Of a DNA stretch of 48,339 nucleotides, positions 16,280-24,396 are shown in pieces; the stretch's first letter is position 1; every line of letters starts with the position of its first letter. The notes under the pieces were generated by a model. The model saw nothing but the letters and a program-made list of their open reading frames with translations, did not search any database and had not been told where the DNA came from. Made by a program: the position numbers and the translations under genes. This DNA comes from Nocardiopsis sp. JB363 (GTDB lineage Bacteria > Actinomycetota > Actinomycetes > Streptosporangiales > Streptosporangiaceae), in contig NZ_FRFF01000013.1 in the NCBI RefSeq assembly GCF_900143625.1, positions 1-48,339 on the forward strand. Reading direction: 5' to 3'.

Positions 16280-17071
16280 TCACTCCCCTTCGTCAGGTTT
16301 TCTCGTCACCACCCCCGGCCGAGCCGCCTGAGTCCTGCTCCCGGCACGGCCGAGAACCAGCAGGCCGATCAGGACCATGACGATGATCTGCACGAGGAGC
16401 TGGACACCGTAAACGATCCCCTCGGTCGGGAAGAAGCCGTTGCCGAAATAGAAACCGCTATGGACTCCGATGGCCATCCAGATGCTGCCCGTCCGCGCCC
16501 TGCTCGCAGCGCAGACGAAGCCCAAGGCCATGGCTCCGACCGCGTAGAGGACCACTTCAACGATTCCCCGCGCCGCGCTCTGGGAGAAGACGTGGAGCGC
16601 ACCGAAGCCCACCGATGTGAGCACCAGTACGACACGTGGTGACAGGTGCTCCGCCAGAAGGTCGTAGAGATTGCCCCGCCATATCAGTTCTTCTGGAAAA
16701 ACCTGAGCAATGATGATGATCGCGATCACCAGGGGCAGGTAGATCAGGTCCTCCGGTTCCCATGGCACCCACCGGGCGGCACCCATGGCGACCGAGGCGG
16801 CGTTGGCCGCGAGGAGCGCGGCGACGGTCACACCCGAACCGATCAGTAGCAGGGGGACGGCCGACCACGTTATCGGCAGCCCCACCCCGGCCCAGGGGCG
16901 GTGTACGAAACGGCGCCAGAAGTACACCGCCGGCACCGCCAGGAGGACACCGATCGGCTGGCCGGCCAAGAGCACGGCGAACGTGAGAACGATCGTGAGC
17001 AGGAGGGGCAGAATCGTTTTCGTGGCCGCCGTGCCGGTGACCCCGACCCGTATACGGCTTCGCGAACTCAT
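16280..17071 (-). CDS. CPBP family intramembrane metalloprotease
   Basis: 263 residues with eight hydrophobic segments. The CPBP/Abi motifs are present: motif 1 is P-E-E-L-I-W-R-G (paired glutamates followed by Arg), motif 2 is F-G-A-L-H-V-F, and motif 3 is I-G-V-H-S-G-F-Y-F. These Glu and His residues form the active site of Rce1-type proteases; bacterial members process or protect against peptides, and some confer bacteriocin immunity. ATG 17071 follows GAGGGC; ATG 17092 is also in frame. Codon use is less GC-biased than in the neighbours, which may indicate transfer. Confidence 0.85.
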   Translation of the reverse strand: MSSRSRIRVGVTGTAATKTILPLLLTIVLTFAVLLAGQPIGVLLAVPAVYFWRRFVHRPWAGVGLPITWSAVPLLLIGSGVTVAALLAANAASVAMGAARWVPWEPEDLIYLPLVIAIIIIAQVFPEELIWRGNLYDLLAEHLSPRVVLVLTSVGFGALHVFSQSAARGIVEVVLYAVGAMALGFVCAASRARTGSIWMAIGVHSGFYFGNGFFPTEGIVYGVQLLVQIIVMVLIGLLVLGRAGSRTQAARPGVVTRKPDEGE

Positions 17072-17333
17072 GCCCTCATCTTTGAGAATCATCGAGTGGC
17101 CGACATCGGGGAAAGGTCATCCTCCGACCCGGATTTTCTCGGCGTGTACGCCCCCGACCCCTAAGGGTCGACCCTGGAGCGCCCCGGTGCTCGGGATCGG
17201 CCGCCATGGAGGAGGTCCTTTCGGGGCCACCACTGAATCCTGTAGTGATCCGGTCGTGCCCCCGAAGAGGTCAGCGCCCCTTGCGGGACCGCTTCCCTAC
17301 GGTCCCGGGTCTACCTCCGGAGCGGGCGTCGCC

Positions 17334-17441
17334 GTGAGCGCAGCCCAGGTCCGGGTTTCGTGCCACACCGATGACTTCGTCGAGCCGGTCGCGCACGCCG
17401 AGCGCGGACGCACACGCGGAAAGATCGTCATCCTCATCTGA
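17334..17441 (+). pseudogene. Remnant of a zinc-type quinone oxidoreductase C-terminus
   Basis: About 35 codons of good actinobacterial codon usage end with H-A-E-R-G-R-T-R-G-K-I-V-I-L-I and a stop. This closely resembles the last residues of NADP-dependent MDR oxidoreductases (quinone reductase type), which end in '(A/E)xGRxRGKxVLxV'. Nothing upstream in frame has the rest of that enzyme: the Rossmann motif and catalytic domain are absent. It therefore looks like the 3' stump left by a deletion. The surrounding 17072-17484 region holds no other recognisable gene. Confidence 0.5.
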
Positions 17442-17484
17442 GGGGCACGGCCCGGATGAGCCGGGGTGGCGAGGCCGTCCCGGT

Positions 17485-18324
17485 TCAGGCGCGCAGGAAC
17501 TCCAGCACCGGTTCGGTCTGGTCCAGGACGGCGTGGCCCACACCGGGCAGCACTCGCACCCGGGCGTGCGGCACCAGCGCACGCATCCGTCGAGCGGTAC
17601 CGGCCGAATCGAACATCCGGTCCCTCTCCCCCACGGTGACCTGTACCGGCATGGTCAGAGCGCGTAGCCCCTCGTCGGTGAAGATCGGCAACTGCTCGGT
17701 GCGGGGCCGGAATCCGGCGAAGTTGTCCAACACCGCCTCCAACACCTCCCGGTCCCCGGGCCCGACCAGCCCCGTCAGGTAGCCGGTGGAGGCCACCCGG
17801 CCACGCCGACCGAACAGCATCAGCAACCCCGCACCCAGGATCCGCCACCGGCGCTGGGCGCCCACACCCCCGGGGCAGACCAACACCAACCGGGAGAGAC
17901 GGCTCGGACGACGGATGGCGTAGTCCAACGCCGTCCATCCCCCCAGCGACATCCCCGCCAGGGCCACGCGCTCCAGACCCAGCCCGGACAGGACCTCGTC
18001 GAGCCACAGCGCGCTCGCCTCGGTGGCCAGGTCCGGGCGGGAGGGGGCGCTCAGCCCGGGCTCGCCGACCAGGTCCACCGCGTACACCCGAAAGGGCTCG
18101 GCCCAGGCCGCCATGTCCGCGCGCCAGGTGGTGGCGTTGGCCCCTGATCCGTGCAGCAGCACCAGTGGCGGCGCCTGCTCGGGGCCGGCGACCAGGACGA
18201 AGGTCTTCCCTTGCCCGGTGGGCACGTGGCGGTGCTCGGCCGGTACCGGCCAGCTCCGCAGCTCCCGTCGATAGCGGTCCCGGATCCGCTGGGCCGCTTC
18301 CTCACTGTGGTAGATCGTGTCCAC
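17485..18324 (-). CDS. Alpha/beta hydrolase
   Basis: 279 residues. The oxyanion strand is L-V-L-L-H-G-S-G-A-N-A-T-T-W (~residue 55), the nucleophile elbow is G-M-S-L-G-G (Ser ~125), the acid is probably the Asp in V-G-E-R-D-R-M-F, and the catalytic His lies in G-V-G-H-A-V-L (~residue 263). All triad positions are filled, so it should be an active esterase, lipase or C-C hydrolase; the substrate is unknown. GTG 18324 follows GGGGGGAG. It is divergent from the ABC transporter, sharing a 153-bp regulatory region. Confidence 0.9.
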   Translation of the reverse strand: MDTIYHSEEAAQRIRDRYRRELRSWPVPAEHRHVPTGQGKTFVLVAGPEQAPPLVLLHGSGANATTWRADMAAWAEPFRVYAVDLVGEPGLSAPSRPDLATEASALWLDEVLSGLGLERVALAGMSLGGWTALDYAIRRPSRLSRLVLVCPGGVGAQRRWRILGAGLLMLFGRRGRVASTGYLTGLVGPGDREVLEAVLDNFAGFRPRTEQLPIFTDEGLRALTMPVQVTVGERDRMFDSAGTARRMRALVPHARVRVLPGVGHAVLDQTEPVLEFLRA

Positions 18325-18409
18325 GTGAACTCCCCCCTGTCATCCAAACAACCCTAACCTTCCCTAAGGTAAGAAGTACAGGGAATAACAGGGAATCTCA
18401 ACACCGCGA

Positions 18410-18440
18410 TTGACCTCAAGTATTGTTGAGGTCCTACTGT
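18410..18440 (+). promoter_or_regulatory. MerR-type promoter with 19-bp spacer
   Basis: A TTGACC -35 element (18410-18415) and a TACTGT -10 element (18435-18440) are separated by 19 bp rather than 17. The spacer and -35 contain the inverted repeat GACCTCAA (18412-18419) / TTGAGGTC (18426-18433). An over-long spacer filled by a dyad is the hallmark of promoters activated by MerR-family proteins (SoxR, BmrR and similar), which twist the DNA when bound to inducer. The start codon of the ABC exporter gene is 38 bp downstream. No merR gene is adjacent. Confidence 0.75.
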
Positions 18441-18477
18441 TCAGGGAAGTCCGAACCCACGACCGATCGGTAGACCC

Positions 18478-20382
18478 ATGAGCATGGAAATGGCCGCGTG
18501 GAACTCCATCTACCACGCGATGCACGCCAAGGAGGATCAGCGGCCCTTCTCCCTGCCCGTCCTACGCAGGATCGCCGGCTTCGCCCGCCCCCACACCCGC
18601 CCCCTCGTCTGGTTCCTGGCCCTGAGCGTGGTCACCGCCGCCCTGGCCGTGGCCGCACCGCTCCTGGCCGGACGCGTGGTCAACGCCATCATCGAAGGCG
18701 GGGCCCTGCGCCCCGTCCTCCTCCTGGCCGGCCTCATCGCCGCCGTCGCCATCGCCGAGGCCGTCCTGGCCCTCATCGTGCGTTGGCTCTCCTCCCGCGT
18801 GGGCGAAGGACTCATCCTGGACCTGCGCACCACCGTCTACGACCACGTCCAACGCATGCCGGTCGCCTTCTTCACCCGCACCCGCACCGGCGCACTGGTC
18901 AGCCGCCTCAACAACGACGTCATCGGCGCCCAACGCGCCTTCAGCGACGTGCTCTCGGGGGTGATGAGCAACCTGGTCACCCTCATCCTGGCCCTGGTCG
19001 TCATGGTCACCCTGTCCTGGCAGATCACCCTGCTGTCGCTGCTGTTGCTGCCCGTCTTCGTCCTCCCGGCCCGCCGCATGGGCACCCGCCTGGCCAGGAT
19101 CGAACGCGAACGCGCCCTGCACAACTCCGCCATGGGCACCCAGATGACCGAACGCTTCTCCGCACCCGGCGCCACCCTGATCAAGCTCTTCGGACGCCCC
19201 GCCGAGGAGTCCACCGAGTTCGCCCGCCGCGCCTCCCGCGTACGCGACATCGGGGTGCGCACCGCCATGGTCCAAGAGGTGTTCTTCACCGCCCTGACCC
19301 TGGTCTCGGCCATCGCCCTGGCCCTGGTCTACGGGCTGGGCGGCTTCTACGCGCTCAGCGGCCGCATGGACGCCGGAACCGTGGTGTCCATGGGCATGCT
19401 CCTGACCCGCCTGTACGCCCCGCTCACCGCGCTGGCCGGCGCCCGCGTGGAGGTCATGAGCGCCCTGGTCAGCTTCAGCCGCGTCTTCGAGGTACTCGAC
19501 CTCAAGCCACTGGTGGACGAGGAACCCGACGCCCGGCCCGTACCGGCCGGCCCCGTCTCCCTGGAGTTCGACGACGTCACCTTCGCCTACCCCACCGCCG
19601 ACAAGGTCTCCCTGGCCTCCCTGGAGGAGGTCGCCACCCTGGAAAGGACCGACCACGGGCCCGTCCTGCACGGGGTGTCCTTCCACGTCGAACCAGGTCA
19701 GACCGTGGCCCTGGTCGGCTCCTCCGGCGCGGGCAAGTCCACCATCGCCCAACTCACCCCACGCCTGTACGACGTGGACTCCGGCGCGGTACGCCTGAAC
19801 GGCGCCGACGTGCGCGAACTGACCTTCGACTCCATGCGCGCCACCCTGGGCATGGTCACCCAGGACGGACACCTGTTCCACGAGTCCATCCGCGCCAACC
19901 TCACCCTGGGCGCACCTCAGTCCACCGAGGAACAGGTCTGGGACGCCCTGCGCCGCGCCCGCCTGGACACCCTCATCGCTTCCCTGCCCGACGGTCTGGA
20001 CACGGTGGTGGGTGAGCGCGGCTACCGCTTCTCCGGGGGTGAACGCCAACGCCTGACCATCGCCCGGCTACTGCTGACCGACCCCGAGGTCGTCATCCTC
20101 GACGAGGCCACCTCGGCCCTGGACTCCACCTCCGAGGCCGCCGTCCAGGCCGCCCTGGGCGAGGCTCTGCAAGGGCGCACCGCCCTGGTGATCGCCCACC
20201 GGCTGTCCACCATCCGCGCCGCCGACGCGATCCTGGTGGTGGAGGCCGGCCGGATCGTGGAACGGGGCACCCACACCGAACTGCTCGCGCACGGTGGCCG
20301 CTACAGCGAGCTGTACCGCACCCAGTTCGCGCAGGCGCCCGCCGCCACCAACGGCAGCGACCCCGTGCACGTGGCGGGCTGA
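18478..20382 (+). CDS. ABC exporter, fused permease and ATPase
   Basis: 634 residues, a half-transporter. The transmembrane domain occupies residues ~35-330 (six segments). The ATPase has Walker A G-S-S-G-A-G-K-S-T (~residue 418), Q-loop near V-T-Q-D-G-H, signature F-S-G-G-E-R-Q-R-L (~520) and Walker B V-V-I-L-D-E-A-T, with the H-loop A-H-R-L-S. It is a type IV exporter that should dimerise to pump drugs, lipids or peptides outward. A MerR-type promoter just upstream suggests induction by a toxic or redox-active compound. ATG 18478 and 18484 are both possible starts. A strong hairpin follows the stop. Confidence 0.93.
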   Translation: MSMEMAAWNSIYHAMHAKEDQRPFSLPVLRRIAGFARPHTRPLVWFLALSVVTAALAVAAPLLAGRVVNAIIEGGALRPVLLLAGLIAAVAIAEAVLALIVRWLSSRVGEGLILDLRTTVYDHVQRMPVAFFTRTRTGALVSRLNNDVIGAQRAFSDVLSGVMSNLVTLILALVVMVTLSWQITLLSLLLLPVFVLPARRMGTRLARIERERALHNSAMGTQMTERFSAPGATLIKLFGRPAEESTEFARRASRVRDIGVRTAMVQEVFFTALTLVSAIALALVYGLGGFYALSGRMDAGTVVSMGMLLTRLYAPLTALAGARVEVMSALVSFSRVFEVLDLKPLVDEEPDARPVPAGPVSLEFDDVTFAYPTADKVSLASLEEVATLERTDHGPVLHGVSFHVEPGQTVALVGSSGAGKSTIAQLTPRLYDVDSGAVRLNGADVRELTFDSMRATLGMVTQDGHLFHESIRANLTLGAPQSTEEQVWDALRRARLDTLIASLPDGLDTVVGERGYRFSGGERQRLTIARLLLTDPEVVILDEATSALDSTSEAAVQAALGEALQGRTALVIAHRLSTIRAADAILVVEAGRIVERGTHTELLAHGGRYSELYRTQFAQAPAATNGSDPVHVAG

Positions 20383-20402
20383 GCCCCGCCGACCGACCCC
20401 GC

Positions 20403-20426
20403 CCCCCGGTGGCGCCACACCGGGGG
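20403..20426 (+). terminator. Hairpin after ABC exporter gene
   Basis: CCCCCGGTG (20403-20411) and CACCGGGGG (20418-20426) pair perfectly across a six-base loop, 20 bp after the exporter stop codon. There is no T-run, as often in this genome type. Confidence 0.6.
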
Positions 20427-20635
20427 ACGGACCCCCCTTCTCGCCGCCACCTGCGGGGATCGGGGCACCGCGCACCCGCACAGGCGTCGAAGTCCCTGCT
20501 CCCCGGCCGGTTCGGCCCGGGAGCAGGAAGAGGAAGTTCCTCGTCACCTCGGGGTGGTGGGCGCGGACGAGCCACCGCCGGTTCCCACAACGTCGTTGTA
20601 CCGCGCGGGTCCGACATTTTCCGGGGCTGGGGCCC

Positions 20636-21187
20636 TCAGAGCTGCTTGATCACCCTGGCGGGGTTGCCGACGGCGACCACGTTGGCGGGCAGGTCCCGGG
20701 CGACCACCGCTCCGGCGCCCACCACGGTGTTGTCACCGATGCTCACACCCGGGCAGACGATGACGCCGCCGCCCAACCACACGTTCTCACCGATGGTGAT
20801 GGGTTCGGCGGACTCCCAGCCGGCCTTGCGCTCGGCGGGGTCGAGCGGGTGGGTGGGGGTGAGCAGTTGGACGTTGGGACCCATCTGGGTGTGAGCGCCG
20901 ATCCGGATCGGCGCCACGTCCAGCATCACCGCGCCGAAGTTGACGAACACCCCCTCGCCCAGGGTGATGCGGTGGCCGTAGTCCACGTGCAGAGGCGGGC
21001 GCACGGCGGCGTTCTGACCCACTTCGCCGAGCAGGTCGGCCAACGCCCGGGCAAGCCCCTCGTGGTCATCGGATGCGGTGGCGTTGAAGACGTCCATGAG
21101 CTTGTGGCACCGGACGGCCTCGGCCGCCAACTCGGCGTCGACCCGGTAGGGCTCACCGGCGAGCATGCGTTCCTTGGCACTGGTCAC
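20636..21187 (-). CDS. Maltose/galactoside-type sugar O-acetyltransferase
   Basis: 183 residues. The N-terminal Mac domain starts K-E-R-M-L-A-G-E-P-Y-R-V-D, then a left-handed beta-helix of hexapeptide repeats (I-G-E-N-V-W-L-G-G-G-V-I-V-C-P-G-V-S-I-G-D-N). The catalytic histidine is in L-L-T-P-T-H-P-L-D, and the family's G-N-P-A-R-V-I closes the protein. It transfers acetyl from acetyl-CoA to a sugar hydroxyl. GTG 21187 follows AAAGGAC; an upstream GTG at 21244 would add a poorly coding N-terminus. It is divergent from the SDR gene. Confidence 0.9.
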   Translation of the reverse strand: MTSAKERMLAGEPYRVDAELAAEAVRCHKLMDVFNATASDDHEGLARALADLLGEVGQNAAVRPPLHVDYGHRITLGEGVFVNFGAVMLDVAPIRIGAHTQMGPNVQLLTPTHPLDPAERKAGWESAEPITIGENVWLGGGVIVCPGVSIGDNTVVGAGAVVARDLPANVVAVGNPARVIKQL

Positions 21188-21243
21188 AGCGGTCCTTTCC
21201 CTGGCTGAAAACTCCGTCGAGCCTAGCGCCGTGCCCTGCCACA

Positions 21244-21957
21244 ATGCCCACCATGCGAACCCCCATCTCCACCGTCCTGGTGAGCGGAGCCACCGGCGGC
21301 ATCGGCATCGCTCTGGTCGACGAACTGCTGCGACGCGAACGCCACGTGGTGGCGCTGGGCCGCGACCCCGATCGTCTGGCCGACCTGGCCCGGACCCGGC
21401 CGGGTGTGCGGACCGTGCTCGCCGACCTCGAACACCCTCAGGCCCTGGCCGAGACGCTGGAGCCGTTGACCGAGGAGATCGAGGAGCTGTCGGCCTTCGT
21501 GCACTGCGCGGGGCTCTCCCCGGTGGCGTCGGTGGCCGACTCCCCCGTCGCCCTGTGGAATCAGGTGCTGGCGGTCAACCTGGTCGCCGCCGCCGAACTC
21601 GTCCGCCTCGTGCTGCCCGCTCTGCGCACCGCCAAGGGCCACGTGGTGCTGGTCAACGCCGCCCCCGGCCTGCACGGGGTGCCGCGCTGGTCGGCCTTCA
21701 CCGCGAGCAAGGCGGGGCTGAGCGAGCTGGCCGACGCGTTGCGCGCCGAGGAGGCCGAACACGGGGTGCGGGTCACTTCCGTCCACCCTGGCGGAACCGC
21801 CACCGAAACCCTGCGGCGGGTGCGCGCGGACTTCGGCCGGCCCTACGACCCCGAGGCCTGTATTCGCCTCACCACCTTGGCCGGGGCGATCGCGGACGTG
21901 CTGGATCTGCCCCGCGATGCGCTGGTCACCGAACTGCACCTGCGCCCGGGCCCCTGA
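21244..21957 (+). CDS. SDR-family protein lacking catalytic Ser and Tyr
   Basis: 237 residues. The NAD(P)-binding loop S-G-A-T-G-G-I-G (residues ~14-21) and the H-C-A-G-L strand are normal for a classical short-chain dehydrogenase. The active site is not: the catalytic Ser position reads N-A-A-P-G (A139-A140) and the Tyr of YxxxK is Phe152 (F-T-A-S-K), while Lys156 is kept. The C-terminal P-G-G-T-A-T-E-T motif is present. It should bind cofactor but may not reduce ketones in the usual way. ATG 21253 is an alternative start. A strong intrinsic terminator follows the stop. Confidence 0.85.
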   Translation: MPTMRTPISTVLVSGATGGIGIALVDELLRRERHVVALGRDPDRLADLARTRPGVRTVLADLEHPQALAETLEPLTEEIEELSAFVHCAGLSPVASVADSPVALWNQVLAVNLVAAAELVRLVLPALRTAKGHVVLVNAAPGLHGVPRWSAFTASKAGLSELADALRAEEAEHGVRVTSVHPGGTATETLRRVRADFGRPYDPEACIRLTTLAGAIADVLDLPRDALVTELHLRPGP

Positions 21958-21965
21958 ACAGATGC

Positions 21966-22013
21966 GGGGCCGCCCCACCCGCACCACGCGGGCAGGGGCG
22001 GCCCCCTTTTTTT
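21966..22013 (+). terminator. Intrinsic terminator of the SDR gene
   Basis: GGGGCCGCCCC (21966-21976) pairs with GGGGCGGCCCC (21995-22005); an inner CCCGC/GCGGG stem extends it, and seven T residues follow at 22007-22013. This is a complete Rho-independent terminator on the plus strand, starting nine bases after the stop codon. Confidence 0.93.
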
Positions 22014-22023
22014 CCGGTTGTGC

Positions 22024-23172
22024 TCACAGCACCCGCGCGACCCCCGGAATCGCCCGCACACCGGCGGCCAACGCCCAGGTCAACGGCACGCTCAAGGCGG
22101 CCAGGGCGGCGAACTTGACCACCGCCGCGACCTCCCATCCGCTCAGTGCCATGGCGATTGCCACCAGCACCACCGCGTGCAGCACGTACACGGCGAAGGC
22201 GTTGTCGCCCAGGAACCGCCACACACGGTGGTCCCGGGCCACGAACCGACGGAAGAAGACCAGCAGCGCCAGCATCACACCCACCGAGAACAGGTTCTCC
22301 GCCACCAGATGCACCAAGGACGCACCGGTGCCCGGGGCAGCCGTCACGAACAGGACCATGACGGGCAGCACCACCACCGCGGCGATGCCACCGACCACCC
22401 CGGCCCGGCTCGGCAACCGGTGCAGCCAGTCCCCCCGGTAGGCGAGTGCCCCCACGGTGAACATGGCCACGTACTGGGGCAGGTAGCCGGGGCTGGGCAA
22501 CCCCACCACCGGCCAGTACGGCGCGGGGAAGGCCCACCGCCAGGCGAAGGTGACCAGGGCCAGCCCCACCGCGAACACCAGGACCGGAACCAGCCAGCGC
22601 ACCGGCCCCCGCTCCCGCACCTCCGCCACGACCGGGACGGGCTGGGAGCGGCGCTCACGCACACCGCGCACCAGCACGTAGACCAGGCTCATCACCAACA
22701 GCACCTCCACGAACCACATCGGGCCCGGGTCGATGGTGAGCAGGTACAGCAGCCACAACGGGGTGTCGGGGTCGGAGGCCAACGCCTGACCGAACGCCGG
22801 GACCAGGACCAAGGGACGCAGCAACACCAGGAACAGCAGCAGCGGCACACCCAACCGGATCAGCCGTTCCCGCATGAACCCGCGCCGCCCGCGCCGGTCG
22901 ATCGAACCCGGCACGAAGTACCCGGCGATGAGGAAGAACATGCCCATGAAGAACGTCTGGTTGAAGAGCACGAACAGGTCCAGCGCCAAACCGGAGGGAT
23001 CCTGGGCGGGCTCGGAGAAGTACCACACCGGGATGTTGCCGTAGGTGATGGCCGCGTGGTGCAACACGACCAGGACCGTCAAGACCACCCTGAGGTGGTC
23101 GACGTAGAACAGTCGGGGGCGGGTCGGCCGGTCGGCCGCCCCGGTGATGGATGGGCTGATGTTCTGTGCCAT
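22024..23172 (-). CDS. Acyltransferase-3 family membrane protein
   Basis: 382 residues with about ten hydrophobic segments. The N-terminus shows the family pattern: F-Y-V-D-H-L-R-V-V-L-T-V-L-V-V-L-H-H-A (with the catalytic His in 'VLHH'), then F-F-M-G-M-F-F-L-I-A-G-Y-F and R-E-R-L-I-R-L-G-V-P-L. These proteins O-acylate sugars or glycans of the envelope, like OpgC and OafA. It is downstream of the TetR gene on the same strand with only 27 bp between, so both are likely in one operon under TetR control. Confidence 0.9.
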   Translation of the reverse strand: MAQNISPSITGAADRPTRPRLFYVDHLRVVLTVLVVLHHAAITYGNIPVWYFSEPAQDPSGLALDLFVLFNQTFFMGMFFLIAGYFVPGSIDRRGRRGFMRERLIRLGVPLLLFLVLLRPLVLVPAFGQALASDPDTPLWLLYLLTIDPGPMWFVEVLLVMSLVYVLVRGVRERRSQPVPVVAEVRERGPVRWLVPVLVFAVGLALVTFAWRWAFPAPYWPVVGLPSPGYLPQYVAMFTVGALAYRGDWLHRLPSRAGVVGGIAAVVVLPVMVLFVTAAPGTGASLVHLVAENLFSVGVMLALLVFFRRFVARDHRVWRFLGDNAFAVYVLHAVVLVAIAMALSGWEVAAVVKFAALAALSVPLTWALAAGVRAIPGVARVL

Positions 23173-23199
23173 GGGGACCTCGTCACTGTGGTGTGACGG

Positions 23200-23820
23200 T
23201 CATGGGGCTCGAATCGCACGGACCAGGAATTCGCCCAGTTCGTCGGCGTGTGCGAGCAGGTCGTGGCCGGGATGCGTCCGCCAGTACTCGAACATGGCGT
23301 CGATGGTCGCCTGCTGGCTGACCGCCATCACCCGCACGTCGAAGTCGCGGAACTCCCCGCTGCGCTGCCCGTACCGGTAGAGCTCTTCCATCGACTCGTA
23401 GATCGCCTCGGGTTGGGACCCATCGAAGCGGGGGGCGCCCTGGGCGTTACGGAAGTGCCGGAAGATCTGGGACAGTGCCGTCATGCGCTCGCGATGGGCC
23501 AACGCGTACTCGGCCACGCCGCGCACGTGGGTGCGCAGCGCCCCTTCCATGCTCTGCTCGGCCAGGACCCGGGGCGCGACCTCCTCCCCGATCTGGGTGT
23601 AGACGCCGATCACCACCTGGTCCATCAGCTCGTCCTTGCCGTCGAAGTGGTAGGAGATGACGCCTTTGCTCACCTCCGCTGTCCGTGCGATCCGAGCCAG
23701 GGAGGCGTTGGGATAACCGACCTCGGCGATGGTGCGCACCGCCGCGTCGATGATCTGTGCCCTGCGGGCCTTCTCGATGAAGGACCGCTTCTGACCGTCT
23801 GACTCATTTTTTGACCGCAT
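23200..23820 (-). CDS. TetR/AcrR family regulator of the acyltransferase operon
   Basis: 206 residues. HTH: R-R-A-Q-I-I-D-A-A-V-R-T-I-A-E-V-G-Y ... S-L-A-R-I-A-R-T-A-E-V-S-K-G-V-I-S-Y-H-F-D-G-K-D-E-L. The C-terminal helical domain would bind the inducer. ATG 23820 overlaps the first of two TGGCCAGAA repeats that probably form its operator, so autoregulation is likely. The acyltransferase follows 27 bp downstream. No good Shine-Dalgarno site is seen, so the message may be leaderless or nearly so. Confidence 0.9.
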   Translation of the reverse strand: MRSKNESDGQKRSFIEKARRAQIIDAAVRTIAEVGYPNASLARIARTAEVSKGVISYHFDGKDELMDQVVIGVYTQIGEEVAPRVLAEQSMEGALRTHVRGVAEYALAHRERMTALSQIFRHFRNAQGAPRFDGSQPEAIYESMEELYRYGQRSGEFRDFDVRVMAVSQQATIDAMFEYWRTHPGHDLLAHADELGEFLVRAIRAP

Positions 23821-23848
23821 GGCCAGAATCTTACACGGGTGGCCAGAA
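23820..23848. promoter_or_regulatory. Direct repeat TGGCCAGAA, candidate operator
   Basis: TGGCCAGAA occurs at 23820-23828 and again at 23840-23848, a 20-bp period (two helical turns). Each copy includes the palindrome TGGCCA. The pair overlaps the start of the TetR gene and lies ~120 bp upstream of the fluoride-channel genes. Confidence 0.5.
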
Positions 23849-23970
23849 AACCATCGGGGATGGCCCTGATCCCACCCCTGAAACGGCCCCCGTCCCCGGC
23901 CCGGACAGGGCTCCCGACCCTCAGGGTCCGCCGACGCCACCAGGTGTTCCACGGGTGGAGGATGGGGGCC

Positions 23971-24396
23971 ATGACCCCATCCGCACCGGCCGACCTTCGG
24001 TCCGTGCTCGCCTTCGTCGCCCTCGGCGGCGCCCTGGGCGCGCTGACCCGCCACGGCCTGGACACCCTGTGGCCGCCCGCCACCTCAGGGGTGTCCTGGA
24101 CGATCCTGGCCGTCAACGTCACCGGCAGCCTGCTCATCGGCCTGCTGATGGAACTGATCGCGCACCGGTGGCCCCACAGCCGATACGTGCGCCCGTTCTG
24201 GGGCGTGGGCTTCCTGGGCGGATACACCACCTTCTCCGCCTACGCCGCGGACGTGGTCACCGCCCTGGAACGAGGCGCACCGCAGGTGGCGCTGGCCTAC
24301 CTGTCCCTGACACTGGTCGGCGCTCTCACCGCGGCCTGGGCCGCCTCCGCACTGGCCCACCGACTCCTCACCCACGACACCGGGAGGAACCCGTGA
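23971..24396 (+). CDS. crcB: Fluoride channel subunit FluC/CrcB (first copy)
   Basis: 141 residues with four transmembrane segments. Family markers: G-G-A-L-G-A-L-T-R-H at the first helix, N-V-T-G-S-L-L-I-G in the second, and G-F-L-G-G-Y-T-T-F-S-A in the third, which holds the phenylalanine-box and Thr/Ser that line the fluoride pore. Fluc channels work as dual-topology dimers; in many Gram-positives two neighbouring genes make the two halves. The next gene overlaps this one by four bases (GTGA), so they are translated together. ATG 23971 has GGAGG nine bases upstream. Confidence 0.93.
   Translation: MTPSAPADLRSVLAFVALGGALGALTRHGLDTLWPPATSGVSWTILAVNVTGSLLIGLLMELIAHRWPHSRYVRPFWGVGFLGGYTTFSAYAADVVTALERGAPQVALAYLSLTLVGALTAAWAASALAHRLLTHDTGRNP

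Noticed and set aside
16785..17441. A 218-codon plus-strand frame ending in the oxidoreductase-like tail
   Set aside because: Most of it lies opposite the CPBP gene and has no protein-like features; only the last ~35 codons look coding and were kept as a remnant.
18357..18370. ACCTTCCCTAAGGT as an iron-regulator (IdeR/DmdR) box
   Set aside because: The half-sites are in the opposite orientation to the TTAGGTTAG/CTAACCTAA consensus and the dyad is too short.
18562..20049. A 495-codon open frame on the strand opposite the ABC exporter
   Set aside because: It is an antisense shadow with Gly/Gln/Asp-rich repetitive composition and no start signal. Similar shadows opposite many genes here were also dropped.
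23860..23925. GGGGATGG ... CCCCTGAAACGG upstream of crcB as a fluoride riboswitch
   Set aside because: The first part resembles the crcB RNA motif (GGxGATGG, then a AAAC-G segment), but the loop is too long and the conserved 3' CTGATG-type element was not found. An Rfam covariance search (RF01734) would decide.
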